From the NCBI GenBank assembly GCA_003661385.1, contig QMWA01000004.1, forward strand, positions 1-28,968: a stretch of DNA of 28,968 bases, written 5' to 3'. A program made the translations under genes and the position numbers. The stretch is from Thermoproteota archaeon. Lineage in GTDB: Archaea; Korarchaeota; Korarchaeia; B14-G2. Shown piece after piece: positions 22,930 to 28,968 of this stretch; position 1 is the first letter of the stretch; every line of letters begins with the position of its first letter. Below the pieces are notes generated by a model. The model did not search any database, was not told the DNA's origin, and was given only the letters and a program-made list of their open reading frames with translations.

Positions 22930-23421
22930 ATGGAGATGGGCAGCCAATCAGGTAGGCTACTTGCTGTAATAAGGATAAGGGGGACAGTAGGAGTTCGCCC
23001 TGACATAAGGCATACGCTAAAGCTTCTAAGGCTAACAAGGAAGTTTCACATGGTGCTAGTAAGGGAATCTCCTTCCATAATGGGGATGTTGCATAAGGTG
23101 AAGGACTACGTAACCTACGGCGAGATATCGAGGGGCACTCTGAAGAAGCTTATCGAAGAGAGGGGGAGAGGCCCAGGGGATGTGAGGATAACTGATGAGT
23201 ATCTAAGGGAGAAGTCAGGTTTCAGCAGCATCGAGGAGCTTGCTGATGCTATATACTCAGGCAGAGTTGACATAAGGAAGCTGGGGTTCATAAAGCCTGT
23301 CTTCAGGCTTCACCCTCCTAGGGGAGGGTTTAAGAAGACAACGAAGAGGCATGTAACAGATGGAGGTGAACTCGGATATAGAGGAGATGCCATAAACAAA
23401 CTGATTAGGAGGATGTTATAA
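22930..23421 (+). CDS. rpl30: Large ribosomal subunit protein uL30
   Basis: Archaeal uL30 of 163 aa, longer than the bacterial form because of the C-terminal domain. The core is RLLAVIRIRGTVGVRPDIRHTLKLLRLTRKFHMVLV. The archaeal extension includes YGEISRGTLKKLIEERGRGPG and FRLHPPRGGFKKTTKRH. The frame is open into uS5; ATG 22930 or ATG 22936 lie after its stop at suitable distance from GGTG. I give 22930. The stop shares its last base with the uL15 start (ATAATG). Confidence 0.95.
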   Translation: MEMGSQSGRLLAVIRIRGTVGVRPDIRHTLKLLRLTRKFHMVLVRESPSIMGMLHKVKDYVTYGEISRGTLKKLIEERGRGPGDVRITDEYLREKSGFSSIEELADAIYSGRVDIRKLGFIKPVFRLHPPRGGFKKTTKRHVTDGGELGYRGDAINKLIRRML

Positions 23422-23888
23422 TGCCATGGAGAAGGCCCAGGAAGAAGTCCAGGAAGTTACGTGGGTCGAGGACACACGGTTACGGGATACAAGGGCAGCA
23501 TAGAGGAAGTGGAGCTAGAGGCGGCTTTGGGAAGGCTGGCCTCAAGAAGCACAAGTGGACATGGGTAGTCAAGTATGCACCAGACTACTTCGGTGCGGGT
23601 AGAAGAGGATTCAAGCCGCCAACCAAGAAAACAGAGGTTGAAAGGCCTGTAGTAAACGTAGACCAGCTTGAGGAGCTGCTGGGGAAGGTGAGGCCTAGTG
23701 AGAGAGACGAGAAGGGCCTACCTATACTGAACCTGATTGAATTGGGGTATGGGAAGCTCCTGGGCAGAGGGAATGTGACAGCTGCTATGCACGTTGTAGT
23801 GGCTGCTGCCTCAAAGTCAGCCATTGAGAAGGTTGAAAAAGCTGGTGGAGTTATTGAGGTGGTGAGTGCATCCCATGCCCTCTCTTAG
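23421..23888 (+). CDS. rpl15: Large ribosomal subunit protein uL15
   Basis: Archaeal uL15, 155 aa. The glycine/arginine-rich N-terminus (RRPRKKSRKLRGSRTHGYGIQGQHRGSGARGG and GKAGLKKHKW) threads through 23S rRNA. The C-terminal domain ends with SAIEKVEKAGGVIEVV. The ATG start overlaps the uL30 stop. The last codons overlap the secY start and supply its Shine-Dalgarno. Confidence 0.96.
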   Translation: MPWRRPRKKSRKLRGSRTHGYGIQGQHRGSGARGGFGKAGLKKHKWTWVVKYAPDYFGAGRRGFKPPTKKTEVERPVVNVDQLEELLGKVRPSERDEKGLPILNLIELGYGKLLGRGNVTAAMHVVVAAASKSAIEKVEKAGGVIEVVSASHALS

Positions 23889-25299
23889 GGGTTTTGTGCT
23901 GTCAGCTGTCAGGCTTATTCCCGAGGTAGAGCCCCCAAAGAAGCGTGTAGTCTTAAGGTCCAAGTTCTTCTGGACAGCGCTAGTCCTCTTGGCGTACTTC
24001 ATCCTAGCAGAGATACCGATATACGGGGCATCAGAGAGGGCTAAAGATTACTTTGCATCGTTCAGGTTCATCCTAGCTGGGAATGCAGGCTCGCTTATTG
24101 ACCTAGGGATAGGGCCCATAGTCACAGCTGGCATAGTCATGGAGATTCTAGTCGGAGGAAAGCTGATAAAGCTCGACTTAAGCGATCCTGAGGACCGCAA
24201 GGTATTCCAAGCTTCCCAGAAGCTTCTAGGGATCATTGTGATCTTGGTAGAAGCCACAGTCTATGTGTTGTCAGGTAGATTTGGCAGGATAGGCGCCCAG
24301 ATCTCGAGAGCTATGGCTGCCGCGATAATACTCCAGTTATTCATTGGCAGCTTTCTTCTCATGATGCTTGATGAGCTATGCTCTAGATGGGGTATTGGCA
24401 GTGGTATAAGCTTGTTCATACTTGCATCTGTCGCCCAAGAGGTGGTTTGGAAGTCTTTCTCTCCACTTAAGGTACGCTACCCTGAGCTTGGTGAAGTCGT
24501 TGTAGGAGCATTTCCTGCCCTTATCCTGGAGGGTCCTGCAGCAGTAAGCCGCTCATATGCTCCAAACGTAGTCGGCTTTATTGCAACGCTCATAGCGTTC
24601 GCAATGGTCATAGTGGCATTCAACGTCTACATAAACGTCCCACTAGCGTACACGAGATATGGAGGTTATCGTGGCAAATACCCTATCAAGCTGCTCTATG
24701 TCTCAAACATACCGATAATATTTGGAGCAGCGTTCTTCGCTGAGCTATCGCTGGTGAGCAGGATACTCTGGGAGAAATTCGGGTATAGCAGCTCTAAGCT
24801 TGCCTCAACAGTAGTTAGGGTCTTCGGGGTATACAACTACACCAGGTATGGTGATATAGTGCCGGTCAGCGGCCTTGCATACTACCTTACTCCACCCCGA
24901 GGCCTATCCTCCGTGTTCATGTATCCAGTAAAGACACTAATTTACACACTGCTCCTGATCATAGTATGCATAGCGTTTTCAGTGATGTGGGTCTACACCG
25001 CTGGTATGGACGCTGACTCGGTAGCCACACAGCTAGTAAAGTCAGGGCTACAGATCCCAGGGTCCAGAGCTTCTCCTAGGATAATAGCACAGAGGCTTAG
25101 GAGGTACATTAATGCCGTAACAATACTAGGGGGCCTTTTCATAGCTCTACTCTCAGCTTTCGCAGATATGTTGGGGGCACTAGGGACAGGGTCAGGAATA
25201 TTGCTAGCTGTATCAATACTCTACTCGTTCTATGAGATTCTGATGAGAGAGCGGCTAGAGGAAATGTACCCTGTTGTGAGAAGGATCTTCGGGAGGTGA
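23875..25299 (+). CDS. secY: Protein translocase subunit SecY
   Basis: Core of the protein-conducting channel, 474 aa with about ten transmembrane helices. The archaeal N-terminus VRLIPEVEPPKKRVVLRSKFFWTALVLLAYFILAEIPIYG is recognisable. So are LIDLGIGPIVTAGIVMEILVG (TM2 plug region), the R-rich cytoplasmic loop (PGSRASPRIIAQRLRRYI), and the C-terminus GTGSGILLAVSILYSFYEILMRERLEEMYP. Start is ATG 23875 (or GTG 23866), both inside uL15. In many archaea adk follows secY; here DUF106 follows directly. Confidence 0.96.
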   Translation: MPSLRGFVLSAVRLIPEVEPPKKRVVLRSKFFWTALVLLAYFILAEIPIYGASERAKDYFASFRFILAGNAGSLIDLGIGPIVTAGIVMEILVGGKLIKLDLSDPEDRKVFQASQKLLGIIVILVEATVYVLSGRFGRIGAQISRAMAAAIILQLFIGSFLLMMLDELCSRWGIGSGISLFILASVAQEVVWKSFSPLKVRYPELGEVVVGAFPALILEGPAAVSRSYAPNVVGFIATLIAFAMVIVAFNVYINVPLAYTRYGGYRGKYPIKLLYVSNIPIIFGAAFFAELSLVSRILWEKFGYSSSKLASTVVRVFGVYNYTRYGDIVPVSGLAYYLTPPRGLSSVFMYPVKTLIYTLLLIIVCIAFSVMWVYTAGMDADSVATQLVKSGLQIPGSRASPRIIAQRLRRYINAVTILGGLFIALLSAFADMLGALGTGSGILLAVSILYSFYEILMRERLEEMYPVVRRIFGR

Positions 25300-25301
25300 G
25301 C

Positions 25302-25829
25302 ATGCTATTGCCGCTGAGTGACTTCTTACTAGTCTTAAGAACTCCACCATACTCTACAGTGTTCTTAGCTGCTCTCTCCCTCGCAATAAACGTGATCACA
25401 ATGTTAGTCAACAGAAAGCTCGTTGACCAGGAAAAGCTTAGAGAGTACATGGCTAAAGTGAGAGAGTTTGACCAGCTTAGGCTTCAAGCCATGAGAGAAA
25501 GGGACCCCAAAGTCAAGAAGAAGCTCGAAGCTCAGATAAGGCGTAAGGAGAGAGTTATAGCTCCAATGAAGTCAGAGCTCTTGAAGATGCAGTTCATGCC
25601 TACAGCGTTCCTGATGGTCCCCATGATAGTAATCTTCTACTTGCTTAGAGGCCTATATCTAGAGATACCGATAGTGGTGCTGCCATTCCCCTTGCCACTC
25701 CAAGGCCTCTTCCACAGAGGGTCTGTCATGTCACAGTGGGAACTTGGGTATATTGGCTTCTATATGATATTCTCTCTCACAGCATCTGTCATACTAAACA
25801 AGCTGCTCGGCATGCAGCCTGAGGTGTAG
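25302..25829 (+). CDS. DUF106 membrane protein (EMC3/TMCO1/YidC-related)
   Basis: Archaeal membrane protein of 175 aa in the DUF106 family, distantly related to the Oxa1/YidC/Get1 insertase superfamily. Helices are visible at STVFLAALSLAINVITMLV, MPTAFLMVPMIVIFYLL and ELGYIGFYMIFSLTASVIL. The cytoplasmic segment after helix 1 is a long charged coiled coil (DQEKLREYMAKVREFDQLRLQAMRERDPKVKKKLEAQIRRKERVI), characteristic of the family. ATG 25302 lies 5 nt after GGAGG; GTG 25296 overlaps the secY stop. Placement directly after secY fits a role in membrane protein insertion. Confidence 0.92.
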   Translation: MLLPLSDFLLVLRTPPYSTVFLAALSLAINVITMLVNRKLVDQEKLREYMAKVREFDQLRLQAMRERDPKVKKKLEAQIRRKERVIAPMKSELLKMQFMPTAFLMVPMIVIFYLLRGLYLEIPIVVLPFPLPLQGLFHRGSVMSQWELGYIGFYMIFSLTASVILNKLLGMQPEV

Positions 25830-25833
25830 TGTT

Positions 25834-26130
25834 ATGCCTGCACCAAGGTATAGGTCTAGAAGCCTAAAAAGGAGGTTTATCAGGACTCCTGGTGGCCGTA
25901 CCGTCGTACACTACAAGAAGAAGAGGCACAGCTACGCTAAGTGCGCGGTGTGTAAGGGTAGACTCAACGCTGTCCCGACAGGCCCAAGAGTCGAGATAAG
26001 AAAGCTCCCTAAGTCTATGAGGAGACCAAATAGGCCATATGGAGGATACCTATGCCCAAAGTGCTTAAGGGAAAAGATTAAGAGTGAGGTTATAAGCGAA
26101 GGTCTTCACATACTCGAAATCCAGAGCTAG
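25834..26130 (+). CDS. rpl34e: Large ribosomal subunit protein eL34
   Basis: Archaeal/eukaryotic eL34, 98 aa. The N-terminus RYRSRSLKRRFIRTPGGRTVVHYKKKR is followed by a zinc ribbon: CAVC and CPKC. ATG 25834 is 4 nt after DUF106. No cmk gene separates it from eL14, as is common elsewhere. Confidence 0.96.
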   Translation: MPAPRYRSRSLKRRFIRTPGGRTVVHYKKKRHSYAKCAVCKGRLNAVPTGPRVEIRKLPKSMRRPNRPYGGYLCPKCLREKIKSEVISEGLHILEIQS

Positions 26131-26145
26131 CTGAGGTGCTAAATC

Positions 26146-26433
26146 ATGGCGTACCTACTGGGTGTAGGTAGAGTCTGTGTTAAGACAGCTGGCAGAGAGG
26201 CTGGAAGAAAGTGCGTAATAGTAAAGGTCATAGACAAGAACTACAGGCTAGTAACCGGTCCACCGGAGCTAACAGGGGTTAGAAGAAGGAAATGCAACAT
26301 AAAGCACCTAGAACCCCTCCCCTATGTCCTAGACATAGGGGAGGATGCAAGCGATGAGGAGGTAGCCAAGAAGCTACTTGAAGCAAACATACTGTCGGAG
26401 CAAGATCTAGTTAAGAAGCAGGTGAAGCCCTAG
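26146..26433 (+). CDS. rpl14e: Large ribosomal subunit protein eL14
   Basis: Archaeal eL14, 95 aa, with an N-terminal KOW-type fold (GVGRVCVKTAGREAGRKCVIVKVIDKNYRLVTGP) and the block VRRRKCNIKHLEPLP. ATG 26146 follows GAGGTG. Its stop overlaps the GTG of cbf5 by one base, so the two are tightly coupled. Confidence 0.95.
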   Translation: MAYLLGVGRVCVKTAGREAGRKCVIVKVIDKNYRLVTGPPELTGVRRRKCNIKHLEPLPYVLDIGEDASDEEVAKKLLEANILSEQDLVKKQVKP

Positions 26434-27420
26434 TGCCCCAGGAGCTTGTTACAGTAAGTGAGTGTGAAACAGACCCGAGCTACGGCACTCCCCCGCACAA
26501 GCGGACGCCTGAAATGCTATTGAAGACAGGAGTGATCCCACTAGATAAGCCGAGAGGCCCGACGTCAGGTGATGTGGTAGACTGGATTAAGGCCATCCTC
26601 GGCTTCAGGATCAAGGTAGGCCACTGCGGGACCCTAGCTGCCCAGTAGGGGCGGGGGATATCCGCCTGCCAGTGGCCTGCTTCCTATAGTCCTGGGGCAT
26701 GCTACAAAGATAAGCAAGGTGCTCCTAACAGTACCAAAAGCCTACATATGCTTGATGAAGCTTCATAGAGATGCATCTGACAGCCTCTTAGCCAGTACCC
26801 TAAGCCAGTTTACAGGAGAGATCTTCCAGAGACCTCCACTTAAATCTGCTGTTAAGCGGAGGCTTAGAATAAGAAGAGTATATGCGATAGAGCTCCTGGA
26901 GAGAGAGGGGAGATATGTCCTCCTCAAGGTGCTATGTGAAGCAGGGACCTACATCAGGAAGCTGGTACACGACATCGGAGAAGCCATGGGAACCGGGGCG
27001 CACATGGTAGAGCTCAGAAGAACCCAGGTCGGCCCCTTAACTGAGGAGAAGGGGCTCACAACCTTGCACTACCTGGAGTACGCTGTGAAGAAGTGGAGAG
27101 AGAGCAGCGACGACACACACTTACGGAGAGCTGTAATACCCATGGAGGAAGCCTTATCCCACTTACCTAGGATGTACGTGAAGGACACAGCTGTCAACGC
27201 AGTATGCTATGGAGCTGATCTAGGGGTGCCAGGGATATGCAAGCTCACTAAGGGGATTAAGAGAGGAGATCTTGTCACAATAATGACATTAAAGGGAGAA
27301 GCCGTTGCACTAGCTGTCGCCTCTCTCTCTACAGAGGAAATCCTAGAGAGGGAATATGGCAGGGCAGCTAAGACAATTAGAGTTCTAATGGATAGGGATA
27401 TATACCCCAGGGCATGGTGA
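26433..27420 (+). CDS. cbf5: tRNA/rRNA pseudouridine synthase Cbf5, interrupted by a 22-nt intron
   Basis: Catalytic subunit of H/ACA ribonucleoproteins. The coding sequence is two exons, 26433-26637 and 26660-27420, giving 321 aa. Exon 1 ends in VGHCGTL plus the G of the next codon; exon 2 begins AT CCG CCT, so splicing produces GTLDPPASGLLPIVLGHATK. This is the family's catalytic loop, with D69 as catalytic aspartate. The N-terminus has GVIPLDKPRGPTSGDVVDW. KVLCEAGTYIRKLVHDIGEAMGTGAHMVELRRTQVGP follows, then a C-terminal PUA domain from about LPRMYVKDTAVNAVCYGADLGVPGI. Unspliced, translation stops at TAG 26646-26648 after 71 aa. The start is GTG 26433, overlapping the eL14 stop. A pseudogene reading is unlikely because the insertion folds as a BHB and its removal restores the protein exactly. 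Confidence 0.93.
26638..26659 (+). other. Intron of cbf5 with canonical bulge-helix-bulge
   Basis: The 22-nt intron runs from C 26638 to T 26659. The central helix pairs CCCT (26632-26635) with GGGG (26654-26657). Bulges are AGC (26636-26638) and ATA (26658-26660), each cut after its second base. The inner helix is TGCCC (26639-26643) with GGGCG (26649-26653), loop AGTAG. The outer helix begins A-T, G-C, G-C (26629-26631 with 26661-26663). Cbf5 introns spliced by the tRNA endonuclease are established in crenarchaea. Confidence 0.93.
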
Positions 27421-27430
27421 GCTAATAGGA

Positions 27431-27528
27431 GCCGGGGTGCCCTAGCCAGGAAGGGGGCGGGCCTGGAGTCCAGTGAAAGCCAGCCCGTGGCTCTCGTGGC
27501 CGCGTGGGTTCGAATCCCACCCCCGGCG
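27431..27528 (+). tRNA. tRNA-Ser(GGA), type II, with an anticodon-loop intron
   Basis: The acceptor stem GCCGGGG (27431-27437) pairs with CCCCGGC (27521-27527), discriminator G 27528, as in serine tRNAs. The T stem GTGGG/CCCAC with loop TTCGAAT and a long variable arm (27488-27503) fit a type II tRNA. The anticodon stem CGGGC/GCCCG (27458-27462, 27483-27487) closes a 20-nt loop. Removing 13 nt gives CTGGAGA with anticodon GGA. It begins 10 nt after cbf5, has no visible TATA box, and is probably cut out of the superoperon transcript. No CCA is encoded. Confidence 0.9.
27469..27481 (+). other. Putative 13-nt intron of tRNA-Ser at position 37/38
   Basis: The insert (TCCAGTGAAAGCC) sits after G37 and before A38, the standard archaeal site. 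The outer helix is the anticodon stem. The central helix is poor (only C-G and T-A of four pairs), and CTGG/CCAG can form a competing hairpin, so the BHB is degenerate. The exact ends rest mainly on restoring CTGGAGA. Confidence 0.6.
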
Positions 27529-27547
27529 TAGCTGCTGAGGGTTGTGC

Positions 27548-28006
27548 ATGGCGGAAGGTGGAGAGAAGTTCAGGCACATAGTCAGGATGTTTGACACAGA
27601 CCTAGAAGGGCATAAAGCAATCCTATTTGCGCTAACAAAGCTACCTGGAGTAAGCTACAGCTTCTCCAATGCGGTTGTCCGTGTGCTAGGACTAGACCCA
27701 CTAAAGCCGCTAGGCTTCCTATCCAGTGAGGAGATAAAGAAGATAGAGGATGTATTAAAGAGTCCAGATAAGTACGGAATACCTCCCTGGCTATATAACA
27801 GGAGGAGAGACCCAGTAACTGGGGAAGACAAGCACATAGTCGGCCCTAAGGTCAAGCTTGTCGAGAAAATGGACATAGACCGCTTAAAGAAGATGAGATG
27901 TTGGAGAGGAGTAAGGCATATACTTGGCCTCAAAGTCAGAGGACAAAGGACAAGGACAACAGGGAGAAAAGGCCGCACTGTCGGCTATAGCAAAAAGAAG
28001 AAGTAG
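27548..28006 (+). CDS. rps13: Small ribosomal subunit protein uS13
   Basis: Archaeal uS13, 152 aa, in the 30S head contacting tRNA. Blocks are FRHIVRMFDTDLEGHKAILFALTKLPGVSYSFSNAVV, PPWLYNRRRDPVTGEDKHIVGPKV and the C-terminal CWRGVRHILGLKVRGQRTRTTGRKGRTVGYSKKKK. ATG 27548 lies after GAGGG; TTG 27542 in frame would sit too close. It begins 19 nt after tRNA-Ser. Confidence 0.97.
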   Translation: MAEGGEKFRHIVRMFDTDLEGHKAILFALTKLPGVSYSFSNAVVRVLGLDPLKPLGFLSSEEIKKIEDVLKSPDKYGIPPWLYNRRRDPVTGEDKHIVGPKVKLVEKMDIDRLKKMRCWRGVRHILGLKVRGQRTRTTGRKGRTVGYSKKKK

Positions 28007-28016
28007 GTGATGCTGT

Positions 28017-28496
28017 TTGGGAGATCCAAAGAAGCAGAGAAAAAAGTACATAACGCCAAGACACCCATGGGACAAAGAGAGGCTTGAAAGGGAGCTTGAG
28101 CTCGTAGCAAAATACGGGCTAAGGAATAAGAGAGAAATATGGAGAGCTGCTGCTATAGTCCGAAAATACCGTAGGATAGCAATGCAGCTTCAAGCCCTAC
28201 CGGAGGATCAGAGAGAGCCCTTACAGTCTCAAGTGCTGTCGAAGCTAACAAAGCTCGGGATACTATCACCTGGCTCAACACTAGACGACATACTAGGCTT
28301 AACCGTCTCAAATGTCCTAGACAGGAGGCTCCAGACTATAGTATACAGGAAAGGCCTTGCAAAGTCGATATGGCATGCTAGGCAGCTCATAGTTCACCGG
28401 CATGTAACAATCAATGGTAGAGTTATTAAGACACCAAGCTACCTTGTATCAGTAGATGAAGAAGACAAGGTTGAGCTCAGGAGCAAGGGAGGGTGA
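28017..28496 (+). CDS. rps4: Small ribosomal subunit protein uS4
   Basis: Archaeal uS4, 159 aa, which nucleates 30S assembly. The N-terminus KKQRKKYITPRHPWDKERLERELELVAKYGLRNKREIW is typical. The S4 domain is DRRLQTIVYRKGLAKSIWHARQLIVHRHVTINGRVIKTPSYLV. TTG 28017 follows AGGTGAT. It differs from eS4 at 18436, which is a separate protein. Confidence 0.96.
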   Translation: MGDPKKQRKKYITPRHPWDKERLERELELVAKYGLRNKREIWRAAAIVRKYRRIAMQLQALPEDQREPLQSQVLSKLTKLGILSPGSTLDDILGLTVSNVLDRRLQTIVYRKGLAKSIWHARQLIVHRHVTINGRVIKTPSYLVSVDEEDKVELRSKGG

Positions 28497-28501
28497 TGTA
28501 A

Positions 28502-28900
28502 ATGTCAAGTAAAACAGCTGAGAAGGTAGCTGTAGTACACATATACTCGTCATTCAATGACACAATAATCCATGCAACAGACCCCCTCGGTGGAGAGACT
28601 ATAGCAAGATACTCTGGCGGCATGTTCGTGAAGGCAGATAGAGAGGAAGGGTCAGCTTACGCAGCTCTCAAGGCAGCACATGCCGTAGCAAGGGACCTAA
28701 AGCAGGCTGGAATCACAGTAATAGACATAAAAATAAGGGCTCCTGGAGGAAACGGCCCGAGAATACCTGGTCCAGGAGCTCAGGGTGCTGTAAGAGCCTT
28801 AGCTAGAGCTGGCCTCAAGATAAGGAGAATAGAGGATGTGACACCAATACCACATGATGGAACCAGGAGAGCAGGAGGCAGAAGAGGCAGAAGAGTGTAA
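28502..28900 (+). CDS. rps11: Small ribosomal subunit protein uS11
   Basis: uS11, 132 aa, on the 30S platform. Blocks are [64 protein letters not shown] and the terminus [24 protein letters not shown] 28502 follows GGGAGGGTGATG by 5 nt. rpoD starts 2 nt downstream. Confidence 0.97.
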   Translation: MSSKTAEKVAVVHIYSSFNDTIIHATDPLGGETIARYSGGMFVKADREEGSAYAALKAAHAVARDLKQAGITVIDIKIRAPGGNGPRIPGPGAQGAVRALARAGLKIRRIEDVTPIPHDGTRRAGGRRGRRV

Positions 28901-28902
28901 AC

Positions 28903-28968
28903 ATGGCTGCCCTAAGCGAGGTCACAAGGCAGAAGATAACAGTAAGAGAACTAGAGCAGAGGAGAAGC
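28903..28968 (+). CDS. rpoD: Probable RNA polymerase subunit D (5' fragment)
   Basis: Only 22 codons are inside the window: MAALSEVTRQKITVRELEQR and two more. The fragment itself has no diagnostic motif. The call rests on position, since uS11 is followed by rpoD in archaeal superoperons of this kind, and on the plausible N-terminal strand (KITVRELEQR). The start is ATG 28903, two bases after the uS11 stop. Confidence 0.65.
   Translation, partial: MAALSEVTRQKITVRELEQRRS

Noticed and set aside
26433-27420. cbf5 as a frameshifted pseudogene, or two separate genes of 71 and 233 codons.
   Set aside because: A 22-nt BHB intron explains the break exactly, restores the catalytic loop, and matches known crenarchaeal cbf5 introns.
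1-28968. Mobile elements, CRISPR arrays, toxin-antitoxin or defence genes.
   Set aside because: No transposase, terminal inverted repeats, regular spaced repeats or defence domains were found on either strand; the region is core chromosome.

Overview
The window is archaeal and most likely from a hyperthermophilic member of the Thermoproteota (crenarchaeal side of TACK). The evidence is the gene set (TFE, MBF1, NAC, an archaeal HMG-CoA synthase/thiolase/DUF35 cluster, family B DNA polymerase, a Cbf5-containing ribosomal cluster), archaeal TATA-box promoters about 25 nt before transcript starts, near-exclusive AGA/AGG arginine codons, many TTG starts, and bulge-helix-bulge (BHB) introns in cbf5 and tRNAs. 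I do not assign a genus.

Layout. Positions 1-1860 (minus strand) hold MBF1, transcription factor E and a DUF2110 protein. They are divergent from NAC and a HIT hydrolase (plus strand, 1912-2779). A tRNA-Pro(CGG) with a D-loop intron follows (2850-2938). Next come a minus-strand FAD oxidoreductase and a calcineurin-like phosphoesterase, a plus-strand SWIM zinc-finger protein that overlaps the phosphoesterase 5' end, and a minus-strand ABC transporter pair (compact FtsX-type permease and LolD/MacB-type ATPase). Plus-strand 6973-10524 is a mevalonate-entry cluster: HTH regulator, HMG-CoA synthase, acetoacetyl-CoA thiolase and DUF35 scaffold. DNA polymerase B and a GT4 glycosyltransferase lie on the minus strand, then a membrane-anchored secreted protein (plus) and a Cys-rich protein (minus).

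From 15640 to the right edge is one long plus-strand ribosomal superoperon: uL22, uS3, uL29, Rpp29, uS17, uL14, uL24, eS4, uL5, uS14, uS8, uL6, eL32, eL19, uL18, uS5, uL30, uL15, SecY, DUF106, eL34, eL14, Cbf5, tRNA-Ser(GGA), uS13, uS4, uS11 and the start of RpoD. Genes abut or overlap and carry Shine-Dalgarno motifs inside the preceding gene. Two genes that automated calling misses were recovered by hand: rpp29 (no ATG/GTG/TTG start) and uS14 (53 aa).

The most striking result is that cbf5 is not broken. A 22-nt intron with a full BHB fold splits the codon of the catalytic aspartate. Two tRNA introns lie in the same window, so one splicing endonuclease would serve all three transcripts. Two genes (rpp29, DUF2110) lack a canonical start codon. 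No mobile element, CRISPR array or defence system was seen, and no gap exceeds 300 nt.
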